The position numbers and the translations under genes are program-made. Under the pieces are notes generated by a model. The model was not told the DNA's origin. It searched no databases and saw only the letters and a list, made by a program, of their open reading frames with translations. Positions 45,053-54,402 of a DNA stretch of 64,000 bases are shown here, in pieces; position 1 is the stretch's first letter; every line of letters starts with the position of its first letter. The stretch spans positions 1 to 64,000 of the forward strand of contig NZ_JABFUC010000001.1 of NCBI RefSeq assembly GCF_022341425.1, read 5' to 3'. The DNA is from Billgrantia campisalis (GTDB taxonomy: Bacteria; Pseudomonadota; Gammaproteobacteria; Pseudomonadales; Halomonadaceae).

Positions 45053-45636
45053 CGCGCCAGCACCAGCAGGTCGATACCCAGGTAGCGATCCGCCGCGCAG
45101 CGCAGGTTCTCGAGCAGCCCTTCCGGCCCCACGTCCGGCGGGTGGACCGCCAGCAGCCGCTGCGGACCGCCCTGCTCGGCCACCTGCTTGAGCACCCGAT
45201 AGGCCCGCCGAAACGCCTCGGCGTCACTGTCGACCCAAAGCGCCCAGCGCGACTGCTGGCCGGCCAACACCGGCAGGTGTGGGCTATCGGCCGCCAGTGC
45301 CACCACCCGCCAGGCACGGGGATCGCCCACCCAGCGGCGCCCCTCGTCGGCCCACACCTGCAGCAGCTCGCTCACCCGCCGAGTATGGCGCTCGGCACTG
45401 CCCGGCAGGCCCACCACCATCAGGGTGGCCGCCGAGTCCGGGGACCTTGCTGCATGGCGCGGCCTCCCGGCACTGGCCGTGGGGGCCGGCTGCCGAGCCG
45501 GCGAGCCGCCGGGGGCATCGCGCGATGCCAGTGCAAGCAGCGCCTCGGCGACGTGCTGTGGACACTGCTCCGCCGACGACGCCTGCCCCGAGGCGGACGC
45601 CCACTGACGCAAGCCCGCTGCCTGATCCATGCCCAT
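45049..45636 (-). CDS. Degenerate FlhG/FleN-like protein without ATP-binding motif
   Basis: The 195-residue protein sits where flhG belongs, directly after flhF and before fliA. Its N-terminus, MDQAAGLRQ at 3-11, matches the FlhG DQAxxLR helix known to activate the FlhF GTPase. The MinD-type P-loop expected soon after is absent: the corresponding strand reads LMVVGLPGSAERH. No Walker B or switch motifs are seen, and the protein is about 80-100 residues short. It would therefore keep FlhF stimulation but lose the ATP-driven dimer cycle that counts polar flagella. It starts immediately after the flhF stop. Confidence 0.7.
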   Translation of the reverse strand: MGMDQAAGLRQWASASGQASSAEQCPQHVAEALLALASRDAPGGSPARQPAPTASAGRPRHAARSPDSAATLMVVGLPGSAERHTRRVSELLQVWADEGRRWVGDPRAWRVVALAADSPHLPVLAGQQSRWALWVDSDAEAFRRAYRVLKQVAEQGGPQRLLAVHPPDVGPEGLLENLRCAADRYLGIDLLVLAR

Positions 45637-47943
45637 CTACTCCGTCTCCCGCTCACCAAGCCCCAGGTGGCGAATCGCATCGCGCACCAGGAACAGTTGT
45701 ACCAGCGCCTCGAGCAGCGCCACGTCGCGCCGCCGGCGACGCCCTCCGCTCAGCCCCAACAGCTCGGCCCTGAGGTCCATGGCCGCATCGTCGTCGGCCA
45801 GGTCCAGGTGCGCGGCCACCGCGGCGAGTCCGCCGGCCATCAGCAGGCGGGCATCCGGGCGCAGTTCGCCCAGTTCCCGCGGGTCGAGCTGCTGCCAGGC
45901 CCGGCGCGTCAGCGGCGCCAGGGCATCGCCCTGCAGCTGCGAGAGCAGCAGCGGCGCGGGCTCCTGGCCTAGCCGTCCCGGGGTCACCCAGTAGCGGCTG
46001 GCCAGCGACCTGCCGCTCTCGGCGTCGCGCAGGGAGCCGAACCAGGCCTGAACCGGCATCAGCTCGGCATCGCGGCGATTGCCCTTGGGGGTCAGTGCCA
46101 CCGGCAGGGTGGAAAGCGCCAGCCGGGCCGCCCCCCCCCGGAAGCGACAGCCCACTTCATCCAGCGGCTCGGCCAACTCGGCCAGTGCCGACAGCGTCTG
46201 ACGCTCACCGGCATGGTCGACCCGCTGGCTGCCGCGCACCAGGCTCGACCAGGTCAGTTGACGCTGTTCCAGCCAGCGACTCGCCTCGGCGTCCGGCAGG
46301 CCCACCAGCAGGTGCACGCTGACCCCTAGCCGATAGAAGACGTCCTCCAGCCGGGCCTGCTGGCCGGCCACCTGGCGGTGCTGCAGCAGCGGCAGGGCCA
46401 GCCAGTGGCCGTCGGGGTTAAGCGCCAGGTCGGGCATCGACCAGCGCTCCCCCTTGACCCGGCGGCGATCCCCCCACAGCATGCCCAGCGCCTGCCCATG
46501 AGCCGGGTAGGCGGCAAGCAGCGTCTCGAGCCGCGTCTGCTGAACCGAGGGCGGCAGCCCCAGTAGGTCCCACACCGCTTCGAACTCTCGAAAACCGTCG
46601 AGACGCTGGCGCAGCGACTGCAGGAGCGTCGCCAGCCGGCGCCCCTGGCCGAGTAGGCTGCGCGAGCGACCGACGGGCTCGCTGGCCGGCCCGGGCGGGG
46701 TATCCGTCGTTGGCACGCGACTCTCCAGGGCCTGACGGATCAGCGCGTCCGGGTCGGCCACCGACATGTCCTCCGGCACCCGCTGGCCATGGGAGACGAA
46801 CAGCAGGCGCAGACCGTGGCGCATGATGATACCCAGCACCGGGCCAAGCCGCCCCGCCTCGTCCTGCTTGGTGATCACGCAGTCCGTCAACTCTGCCCCG
46901 GCGGCCTGGGCCGCCTGACGATAGCGGACCACCACCTCTTCCAGGGTCTCGGCCTGGCTGGCCGCGTTGAGCGCCAGCACCAGCCGCACCGGCGAGGCGC
47001 CACCGCGCAGGTGCGCCACCTGTTCGATGACCCGCTGGTCACGCTGGCTCATGCCCACGGTGTCGATGATCACCCAGGACTTGCCCTGCATGCGCGTCAG
47101 CAGGTCGGAGACCGGCTGGTCGGCGTTGAGGGCGTACATCGGCACGTCGAGCAGTCGCGCATAGATGCGCAGCTGCTCATGGGCGCCGATACGAAAGCTG
47201 TCGGTGGTCACCAGCGCCACCGGCCGGGTGCCATGACGGCGCACGTAGCGGGCGGCCAGCTTGGCGGTGGTGGTGGTCTTGCCCACCCCGGTAGGGCCGA
47301 TCAGGGCGACGATGCCGGTGCGGTCCATGAAGGCCGCCTCGTCGTCCGGGCCCTGCAGCCGCATCAACAGCTGGCGGTGCAGCCAGGCCATGGTCGGTTC
47401 GTCCACGCTGCCCGGCCCGGCCAGCTCCTCGGGCAGCGCCGCCACTACCTCCTGGGCCAGGTCGAGGCGAAAGCCGGCCTCCAGCAGCACCCGCTGCAGC
47501 TGCTCGCGCCGCCCGCCGGCGTCGGGCTCCCGCTTGGCCTGCTCGCGGGCCAGCAGGCTGCGCATATCGCGCATCTCCTCGAGCAGTTGCGCACTCATCG
47601 ACTCGAAGCCGCCGGGCGCGGCAGCAGGCGTCGGCTCGGTGCCGTAAGGGGCCGGTTGCGGACGTGCCGGTTGCGGACGTGCCGGTTCCGGACGTGCCGG
47701 TTCCGGACGTTCGGGTTGCGGGCGTGTCGGCGCCGGCGGGGCGGCAGGCGTTGCGACGGGCGCCTGGCGGCCCGGCCTGGACTCGGCCGCCGCGGCATCC
47801 ACCGCCGACTCCACCATGGCCAGGATCTCGACCCCCTCGTCGATCCGCCGGTTGGCCAGGATCAGGGCGTCGTCACCCAGCGCCTCACGCACCTGGCGCA
47901 TGGCATCCCGGCTGTTGGCTGCTACGAAACGCATGACGCTCAT
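45637..47943 (-). CDS. flhF: Flagellar SRP-like GTPase FlhF with long C-terminal extension
   Basis: The 768-residue protein has the FlhF N-terminal B domain (about 1-55), a proline-rich linker (60-110) and the N and G domains (about 115-406). G-domain motifs are GPTGVGKTTTTAKL (G1, 216 on), TTDSFRIGAHEQL, DTVG (294-297) and TKQDEAG. FlhF proteins normally end near here (about 400-480 residues). An extra part of about 360 residues continues in frame to the stop, with no recognised domain and several aromatic/Gly-Asp and Leu-Arg-rich stretches. FlhF recruits flagellar components to their site of assembly. Confidence 0.93.
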   Translation of the reverse strand: MSVMRFVAANSRDAMRQVREALGDDALILANRRIDEGVEILAMVESAVDAAAAESRPGRQAPVATPAAPPAPTRPQPERPEPARPEPARPQPARPQPAPYGTEPTPAAAPGGFESMSAQLLEEMRDMRSLLAREQAKREPDAGGRREQLQRVLLEAGFRLDLAQEVVAALPEELAGPGSVDEPTMAWLHRQLLMRLQGPDDEAAFMDRTGIVALIGPTGVGKTTTTAKLAARYVRRHGTRPVALVTTDSFRIGAHEQLRIYARLLDVPMYALNADQPVSDLLTRMQGKSWVIIDTVGMSQRDQRVIEQVAHLRGGASPVRLVLALNAASQAETLEEVVVRYRQAAQAAGAELTDCVITKQDEAGRLGPVLGIIMRHGLRLLFVSHGQRVPEDMSVADPDALIRQALESRVPTTDTPPGPASEPVGRSRSLLGQGRRLATLLQSLRQRLDGFREFEAVWDLLGLPPSVQQTRLETLLAAYPAHGQALGMLWGDRRRVKGERWSMPDLALNPDGHWLALPLLQHRQVAGQQARLEDVFYRLGVSVHLLVGLPDAEASRWLEQRQLTWSSLVRGSQRVDHAGERQTLSALAELAEPLDEVGCRFRGGAARLALSTLPVALTPKGNRRDAELMPVQAWFGSLRDAESGRSLASRYWVTPGRLGQEPAPLLLSQLQGDALAPLTRRAWQQLDPRELGELRPDARLLMAGGLAAVAAHLDLADDDAAMDLRAELLGLSGGRRRRRDVALLEALVQLFLVRDAIRHLGLGERETE
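47650..47727 (-). repeat. Proline-rich codon repeat inside flhF
   Basis: Tandem 15-bp units encode RPQPA/RPEPA about five times in the linker between the B and GTPase domains (residues about 73-98). Slippage could change linker length between strains. Confidence 0.8.
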
Positions 47944-47974
47944 CGCTTATCGACCTCCCAGCTGTGTCGAGCTA

Positions 47975-50062
47975 TCACGTCTGACGACCTCCCACCAGGG
48001 TCGTGACGCGCAGTGTCCGGTCATCGGGAATTTCCGCCTGGGACATCACCACCAGGTGGCGCAGCCGCCGGCGCAGGAAGCGCGACAGCAGCGGGCGCAG
48101 GCTGTGCTGTACCACCAGCACCGGCGGCTCGCCGCTTGCCTCATGACGTGCCAGCGCCTGCTCCGCCTGGGTCATCAGGGTCTCGGCCAGACCCGGCTCC
48201 AGGGCGCCGTTACCGCTCATGGCCTGCATCAGCACCTGCTCGAGCTGTGCCTCCAGGCCCATCACGTGCAGGGTATCCTGTCCCGGGAACCACTGCTGAG
48301 TGATCGCCCGGCCAAGGCTGACGCGCACCAGCGCGGTGAGTTCGTTGGGATCCTGTTGCTGGGGCGCGTACTCGGCCAGGGTATCGAGGATGGTGCGCAT
48401 GTCGCGAATCGAGACATCCTCGTCGAGCAGATTCTGCAGGATGCGCTGCAGTGCGGTCAGGCTGACCAGCTTGGGCACCACGTCCTCGACCAGCGACTTC
48501 TGCTCCTCGCCCAGCTTGTCGAGCAGCTTCTGCACCTCGGCACGCCCCAGCATCTCGGGCGCATGGCGATGCAGCAGGTGATTGAGGTGGGTGGCCACCA
48601 CGGTACCGGCATCCACCACCGTGTAGCCGTAGACCTGGGCGTGCTCTCGCTGGCTGCCGTCGATCCACACCGCCGGCAGGCCGAAGGCCGGATCTTCGGT
48701 GGGCGTGCCCTGCAGCTGGCCGGTCACCTGGCCGGGGTCGATGGCCAGCCACTGCCCCGGAAAAGCCTCGGCGCGGCCGATCTCGGCCCCCTTGAGGGTG
48801 ATCACATAGGTGTTGGCACCCAGCTCCAGGTTGTCGCGAATATGCACCACCGGCGGCAAGAAGCCCACTTCCTGGGCAAACTTCTTGCGCACGCTCTTGA
48901 TGCGGCCAAGCAGCTCCCCCTGCTGGCGCTGGTCGACCAGCGGAATCAGCCGATGCCCCACCTCCAGGCCCAGGGTATCCACCAGCTGGACATCGTCCCA
49001 GCTGGCTTCCGGCGCCTCCGGGGCCGGTGGTGGCTCGGCGGCGATCTCCTCGGCCACCAGCTGCTGTTCCTTCTGGCGCATCAGCGCCCAGGCCAGGCCG
49101 GCGAGCAGCCCGGTGAAGAGCAGGAACACCAGATTGGGCATCCCCGGCACCATGCCCAGCATGCCCATCACCAGCGCTGCCAGGATCATCACCTGGGGAT
49201 TGACGAACAGCTGGCTGATCATCTGCTGGCCGACATCCTGGTCGGTGTTGACCCGGGACACAGTGACACCGGCCGCAGTGGAGATCACCAGGGCGGGAAT
49301 CTGCGCCACCAGGCCGTCACCGATGGTCATCAGCGTATAGGTGCGGGCGGCATCGCCGAAGTCCATGCCGTGCTGCAGCATACCGATCAGCAGCCCGCCG
49401 ATCACGTTGACCACCATGATCACCAGACCGGCCATGGCATCGCCGCGCACGAACTTGCTGGCACCGTCCATGGAGCCGTAGAAATCGGCCTCTTGGGCCA
49501 CCTCGGCGCGCCGCTTGCGCGCATCGTCTTCGCCGATCAGGCCGGCATTGAGGTCGGCGTCGATGGCCATCTGCTTGCCGGGCATGGCGTCGAGCATGAA
49601 GCGCGCGCCCACCTCGGCGATGCGCCCGGCGCCCTTGGTGATGACCATGAAGTTGATGATCACCAGGATCAGGAAGACCACCAGGCCCACAGCGAAGTTG
49701 CCGCCGACCAGGAACTGGCCGAAGGCCTCGATGACCTTGCCGGCCGAGTCCCCCCCGGCGTGACCCTCCATCAGGATCACCCGGGTCGAGGCCACGTTGA
49801 GCGACAGCCGCAGCAGGGTGGTGAACAGCAGCACCGCGGGGAAGGCGGCAAAATCCAGCGGCTTCTGGGTGAACATGCTGACCAGCAGCACCATCACCGC
49901 CAGCGCGATATTGAAGGTGAACAGCATGTCCAGCGCAAAGGGGGGCAGCGGCAGGATCATCATGGCCAGGATCATCAGGATCAGGACCGGCCCTGCCAGC
50001 AGCTTCATGCGCGCGTCGCCCATCCAGTCGGCGCGTCCCAGGAAATGGCTGAGCGATTTCAT
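47975..50062 (-). CDS. flhA: Flagellar type III export gate protein FlhA
   Basis: The 695-residue inner-membrane protein has eight membrane helices in the first 330 residues, with the FHIPEP-type cytoplasmic loop segment LLRLSLNVASTR, and a large cytoplasmic substrate-docking domain. Length matches E. coli FlhA (692). It overlaps flhB by 4 bp. Confidence 0.97.
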   Translation of the reverse strand: MKSLSHFLGRADWMGDARMKLLAGPVLILMILAMMILPLPPFALDMLFTFNIALAVMVLLVSMFTQKPLDFAAFPAVLLFTTLLRLSLNVASTRVILMEGHAGGDSAGKVIEAFGQFLVGGNFAVGLVVFLILVIINFMVITKGAGRIAEVGARFMLDAMPGKQMAIDADLNAGLIGEDDARKRRAEVAQEADFYGSMDGASKFVRGDAMAGLVIMVVNVIGGLLIGMLQHGMDFGDAARTYTLMTIGDGLVAQIPALVISTAAGVTVSRVNTDQDVGQQMISQLFVNPQVMILAALVMGMLGMVPGMPNLVFLLFTGLLAGLAWALMRQKEQQLVAEEIAAEPPPAPEAPEASWDDVQLVDTLGLEVGHRLIPLVDQRQQGELLGRIKSVRKKFAQEVGFLPPVVHIRDNLELGANTYVITLKGAEIGRAEAFPGQWLAIDPGQVTGQLQGTPTEDPAFGLPAVWIDGSQREHAQVYGYTVVDAGTVVATHLNHLLHRHAPEMLGRAEVQKLLDKLGEEQKSLVEDVVPKLVSLTALQRILQNLLDEDVSIRDMRTILDTLAEYAPQQQDPNELTALVRVSLGRAITQQWFPGQDTLHVMGLEAQLEQVLMQAMSGNGALEPGLAETLMTQAEQALARHEASGEPPVLVVQHSLRPLLSRFLRRRLRHLVVMSQAEIPDDRTLRVTTLVGGRQT

Positions 50063-51240
50063 TGGCGTGCCCCGCTCGCGTCATCCCCGCCGGCGACGTT
50101 TGGGTCGCCGGGCGCCGCCATGGAAGGCGGTACCGTCAGATTCTCGGGCGTTGGTGGCACCTCTCCCCCCTCTTGCGTCACATGCTTGAGACGGAAGGCC
50201 CAGGCCAGCACCTCCGCCACTGCGGTATAGAGTTCCAGCGGAATCTCGGCATCGAGATCCACATGATGATACAGGGCCCGGGCCAGAGGAGCGGCCTCCA
50301 GCAGCGGCACCTGCGACTCGCGGCCCAGCTCGCGAATGCGCCCGGCCACGGCATCGGCACCCTTAGCCACCACCCGGGGGGCGGTCATGCCCGCCTCATC
50401 GTACTTCAACGCCACGGCGTAGTGGGTGGGGTTGGTAATGATCACGTCCGCCTCGGGGACCTGGCTCATCATGCGCCCCCGCGACATGGCCTGCTGCTGC
50501 TGGCGGATCCGCGCCTTGAGATGAGGATCCCCCTCCGACTCCTTGTGTTCACGCTTGACCTCCTCCTTGGTCATGCGCAGCTTCTTGGCGTGGCTCCACA
50601 GCTGGTAGGGCACGTCGATCAGGATCACCACGACCAGCGTCAGCACCATCAGCCCACAGGCCTGGGCAGCCAGCATCAGCGCGCGAGCCAGCGCCTGGGT
50701 GGTCGGCTGGTCGAGCAGCGACAGGTATTCGCCGCGATTGAAGTAAAGAAACGACATCCCTACCCCGCCCACCAGAAACGACTTGGCAATGGCCTTGGCC
50801 AGCTCCGCCAGCGCCTGCACGCCGAAGATGCGCTTGAGCCCCTTCATGGGGTTGAGCTTGGAGAGCTGCGGCTTGAGCGACTTGGCCGAGATCAGCCAGC
50901 CCCCCAGCAGCGCCGGCGCCACCAGGGCAATCAGCGCCAGCAGCAGAAACAGCGGCAGCATGGTCAGCAGGGTACGCTCGGCAAGCTCCAGCACATTGCT
51001 GAGCATCGGCCCCGTCTCGAAGGCCTGATTCCGCTCGAACAGGAAGGCCTGTTCCATGACCAGCCCCAGCTGGTCGTAGAGCATGCCGCCCATGGCCCAG
51101 AAACCCACCACGCCACCCAGCAGCAGCATGAAGGTGGTCAACTCCCGGGATCGCGCTACCTGCCCCTCCTCCCGGGACTTCTGCAAGCGTCGTGGCGTGG
51201 CCTCTTCGGTCTTTTCCTGATCACTGCTTTCGTCGGCCAT
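50059..51240 (-). CDS. flhB: Flagellar type III export switch protein FlhB
   Basis: The 393-residue protein has four membrane helices and a cytoplasmic domain carrying the self-cleaving NPTH motif in VIITNPTHYAVAL (about 270). Cleavage switches export from rod/hook to filament substrates. The C-terminal tail after about 360 is proline- and glycine-rich. It is the first gene of the flhB-flhA-flhF-flhG-flhE-fliA run. Confidence 0.96.
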   Translation of the reverse strand: MADESSDQEKTEEATPRRLQKSREEGQVARSRELTTFMLLLGGVVGFWAMGGMLYDQLGLVMEQAFLFERNQAFETGPMLSNVLELAERTLLTMLPLFLLLALIALVAPALLGGWLISAKSLKPQLSKLNPMKGLKRIFGVQALAELAKAIAKSFLVGGVGMSFLYFNRGEYLSLLDQPTTQALARALMLAAQACGLMVLTLVVVILIDVPYQLWSHAKKLRMTKEEVKREHKESEGDPHLKARIRQQQQAMSRGRMMSQVPEADVIITNPTHYAVALKYDEAGMTAPRVVAKGADAVAGRIRELGRESQVPLLEAAPLARALYHHVDLDAEIPLELYTAVAEVLAWAFRLKHVTQEGGEVPPTPENLTVPPSMAAPGDPNVAGGDDASGARQ

Positions 51241-51264
51241 GGCCAGCTACCGGGCATTCGTGTG

Positions 51265-51280
51265 CACAATGGCCATTGTG
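51265..51280. promoter_or_regulatory. Perfect 16-bp palindrome upstream of flhB
   Basis: CACAATGGCCATTGTG lies 24 bp before the flhB start in a 147-bp gap after cheZ. Size and symmetry suit a dimeric repressor site, but no regulator is known. A GTCGATAA box resembling a sigma-28 -10 lies at 51331-51338 without a good -35. Confidence 0.35.
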
Positions 51281-51387
51281 GGGGCAAGCGGGAAGGGGTA
51301 ATACGCCAAAAAGCGCCGATGATCGTGGCCTTATCGACCATGACCGACGGCGCTAACGCTGAGTCGAGCAAGAAACTGGGGCGGGAG

Positions 51388-52083
51388 CTAGAAGCCTAGC
51401 TGGTCGAGCAGATCATCCACCTGATCCTGGTTGGCCACGGTGTCGGCCCCTTCCGGCTTGATCTGGGGGCCATTGAGCAGGCCCTCTTCACGGCGCCGGG
51501 CGTCGTTCTCCCACTGGTCATTGGCCTTGCGCTGCATGTTTTCACGCCCCTGCTCATCCGGAACGTTGTCGATCAGCACCTGCACCAGTTGATGCTCGAT
51601 CTCGCGGATCACATCCATCATCTTCTTGATCACCTGGCCGGTCAGGTCCTGAAAGTCCTGGGCCATCATGATCTCGAGCAGTTCCTTCTGGGTGGCCTGG
51701 GTCTTTTCCGGCACGTCCCCCAGGTAGGCGCGGGTCTCGGTCACCAGTTCGCGCGCCTGATCGAGCTCCATGGGCTCGGCAAACCACGCCGCCCAACGCT
51801 TGTCCAGCGCCTCGGCGCGCTCGCTCAGGGCATCCTGAAGCGGCTGGGCCCGGTCGATGGCGTTCAGCGCCCGGTCGGCCGCCTGCTCCGTCATGGTCGC
51901 CACATAGCTGAGCCTGTCCCGGGCGTCGGGAATGGCGTCGGCCGCCTTTTCGATCTCCTTGTCCAGCCCCAGCTCACGCATGCTCTCCCTCAGCATGCGC
52001 GTCAGCTGGCCGATGCGCTGCACCAGATCCTCGCCGCCGCCGGACTGCTGGGCCTCGTCTGGCTGCTCATTTGCGCTCATCAT
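51388..52083 (-). CDS. cheZ: Chemotaxis phosphatase CheZ
   Basis: The 231-residue, mostly helical protein dephosphorylates CheY-P. The catalytic glutamine lies in AQDFQDLTGQVIKKMM, and the CheY-binding C-terminal peptide ends DQVDDLLDQLGF, as in the family. It starts 38 bp after cheY. Confidence 0.96.
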   Translation of the reverse strand: MMSANEQPDEAQQSGGGEDLVQRIGQLTRMLRESMRELGLDKEIEKAADAIPDARDRLSYVATMTEQAADRALNAIDRAQPLQDALSERAEALDKRWAAWFAEPMELDQARELVTETRAYLGDVPEKTQATQKELLEIMMAQDFQDLTGQVIKKMMDVIREIEHQLVQVLIDNVPDEQGRENMQRKANDQWENDARRREEGLLNGPQIKPEGADTVANQDQVDDLLDQLGF

Positions 52084-52121
52084 GTCCTCTCCTGTTTACC
52101 GGCGGGCCGGGCCCGTCGGCA

Positions 52122-52511
52122 TCACTTGCCCAGTTTCTCGAATATCTTGTTGAGCTTCTCTTCCAGGGTGGCGGCCGTGAAGGGCTTGACCACATAGCCG
52201 CTGGCGCCGGCCTGGGCGGCCGCGATGATGTTTTCCTTCTTGGCCTCGGCGGTAACCATCAGCACCGGCAGGTCCTTGAGGGCATCATCGGCGCGGATCT
52301 GCTTGAGCATCTCCAGGCCGTCGAGGTTGGGCATGTTCCAGTCGGAGACCACGAACTCGAAGCTACCGGAGCGCAGCTTGCTCAGGGCATCCTGACCATC
52401 CTCGGCCTCCTCGACGTTGGTGTATCCCAGCTCCTTGAGCAGGCTGCGAACGATCCGGCGCATGGTCGGGAAGTCGTCGACCACCAGAAAGCTCATGTTC
52501 TTGTCGGCCAT
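52122..52511 (-). CDS. cheY: Chemotaxis response regulator CheY
   Basis: The 129-residue receiver has D12/D13, phospho-acceptor D57 in VVSDWNMP, the threonine/alanine switch region VTAEAKKEN and KPFT. Numbering matches E. coli CheY. Phosphorylated CheY binds the flagellar motor switch; CheZ follows directly. cheA and cheW are not in the window. Confidence 0.97.
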   Translation of the reverse strand: MADKNMSFLVVDDFPTMRRIVRSLLKELGYTNVEEAEDGQDALSKLRSGSFEFVVSDWNMPNLDGLEMLKQIRADDALKDLPVLMVTAEAKKENIIAAAQAGASGYVVKPFTAATLEEKLNKIFEKLGK

Positions 52512-52569
52512 CAGGAATCCTCTCTACATATCGTGCGTCAGATGATGACGGATCGCCCGCCATCGTGAT

Positions 52570-54300
52570 TCAGAACTCTTCCCACTCGCCTTCGGCGACG
52601 GACTCCTGCCGCGTGGCCTGGCGGCGGGGCTTGGGGTCCACTGCGGCCAGCTGGCGCGACGGGGTCGGCTGAGCGGGCGCCGCGGCGGCGCTCGGCTGAC
52701 GGTCGCGCTCCGAGTGGCCTGCGCCGGTTTGTGCCGCACCATCCCCGACGAGTCGGAACACGGCCACCGCCTGCTCCAGGCGGCTGGCCTGCTCCTCCAG
52801 CGAGGCGGCCGCCGCGGTGGCCTGCTGCACCAGCGAGGCATTCTGCTGGGTCACCTGGTCCATCTGGCCCACCGCCTGGCTGACCTGTTCGATGCCGTCG
52901 CTCTGCTCCTGGGAGGCGGCCGAGATCTCATCCATGATGTCGGTGACCCGGCGCACCGCCTTGACCACGTCGCTCATGGTCTCGCCGGCCTCGCGCACCT
53001 GCTGGTTGCCATCCTTGATCTGGGTGACGGAGCCGTCGATCAGGGTCTTGATCTCCTTGGCCGCCGTGGCGCTGCGGCTGGCCAGGTTGCGCACTTCCCC
53101 GGCAACCACGGCGAAACCACGGCCCTGCTCGCCCGCCCGCGCCGCCTCCACCGAGGCGTTGAGCGCCAGAATGTTGGTCTGGAAGGCGATGGAGTCGATC
53201 ATGCCGGTGATGTCGCTGATCTTCTGGGAACTTTCGGTGATCCCGTCCATGGTGGCCACCACGCGCTCCACTACCTGGCCGCCACGCTCCGCCGTTGTGG
53301 AGGCCTCCTGCGCCAGCCCACTGGCCTGACGGGCATTGTCGGCGTTCTGGCGAACGGTGGCGGTGAGCTCCTCCATGCTCGAGGCGGTCTCCTCCAGCGA
53401 GGCCGCCTGCTGCTCGGTACGCGACGACAGGTCGGCGTTACCGCTGGCGATCTCCCGGGTCCCGATATGGATGGAACCGCTGCTGCCGCGCACCTCGCCG
53501 ACGATGCGCACCAGGCTCTGCTGCATGTCGCGCATGGCATTGAACAGCTGCCCCGCCTCGTTGCGGCTGCCCTCGGGAATGCGACCCGTCAAGTCGGCCT
53601 TGGCGATGGTCTGCAGGTTGGCCACCGCCTTGTTGAGCGGGCGAATCACCGTCATGCGCAGGCCGAGATAGACCAGCACCAGCACCACGGCGGCCAGCAG
53701 CAGGGCACCAAGCTTGATCCACTCGAAGCGCTCGGCCTGGGTATTAAAACTCACCACCGCCGCTTCACCACTGGCAAAGCCGTGAGCAACGAAAGCCGTC
53801 ATGCTTTCGCCCAACGCCTCGCTGGGCCCCATCAGGTCATCGCGCAGGTCGTTAAACCCCGGCGTATCGAGCTGGTCAAGCGCGGTGTGCTGCGCCCGGA
53901 CCATGTCCAAAACGACGGCGAAATCGCTCTCCAGCCCGTCGGACAGGGCCTGGCCGGCCTCGGTCTTGGGGGTGGCGGCAAAGTTGGCGAAACGCTGCTC
54001 GCTGCGGTCGAGCTGGTCCGCGGCGACATCGAGCATCTCGTTGGCCTGGGCCATGCGTCCCAGCATGATCTGGTTAGAGGCGATTTCCAGGTTGACCCGC
54101 GCTGCGTTCATCAGCGCGTCGGCGCGGTTGATTTCATTGAGCTGCTGAACGTTGATCTGGTTGAGCTCTGCCATAGTCTGAGCGGCCTGGCGGTCGGACA
54201 GCGCCGACAGCAGCGCCACCAGACCAATCAGCACGGCGAAGCTCACCAGGGCCATGATGACAGATACATGAATGCTGATATTGCGGATCAGTCGGCTCAT
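52570..54300 (-). CDS. Methyl-accepting chemotaxis protein (Tar/Tsr-like)
   Basis: The 576-residue receptor has membrane helices at about 12-34 and 195-215 around a four-helix-bundle periplasmic domain, then HAMP and a methyl-accepting signalling domain with the conserved tip containing [20 protein letters not shown]. The last residues are EWEEF, a CheR/CheB-docking pentapeptide of the NWETF type. The ligand is unknown. Confidence 0.94.
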   Translation of the reverse strand: MSRLIRNISIHVSVIMALVSFAVLIGLVALLSALSDRQAAQTMAELNQINVQQLNEINRADALMNAARVNLEIASNQIMLGRMAQANEMLDVAADQLDRSEQRFANFAATPKTEAGQALSDGLESDFAVVLDMVRAQHTALDQLDTPGFNDLRDDLMGPSEALGESMTAFVAHGFASGEAAVVSFNTQAERFEWIKLGALLLAAVVLVLVYLGLRMTVIRPLNKAVANLQTIAKADLTGRIPEGSRNEAGQLFNAMRDMQQSLVRIVGEVRGSSGSIHIGTREIASGNADLSSRTEQQAASLEETASSMEELTATVRQNADNARQASGLAQEASTTAERGGQVVERVVATMDGITESSQKISDITGMIDSIAFQTNILALNASVEAARAGEQGRGFAVVAGEVRNLASRSATAAKEIKTLIDGSVTQIKDGNQQVREAGETMSDVVKAVRRVTDIMDEISAASQEQSDGIEQVSQAVGQMDQVTQQNASLVQQATAAAASLEEQASRLEQAVAVFRLVGDGAAQTGAGHSERDRQPSAAAAPAQPTPSRQLAAVDPKPRRQATRQESVAEGEWEEF

Positions 54301-54402
54301 GTCGGCATTTCCTCGATTTCAGGCTCGGTTTCAGGGAGCGCGATTATCGTCGTTGTTGTACTAAGCAGATCACATGACTTGGCGGGTCACCTTACCGGCG
54401 GG

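Noticed and set aside
47816..50230. 804-codon plus-strand frame opposite flhA
   Set aside because: Histidine/glutamine-rich shadow of a canonical FlhA.
54301..54402. Sigma-28 promoter before the MCP at 54300
   Set aside because: A GACGATAA box is present on the minus strand, but no -35-like sequence lies at the required spacing.
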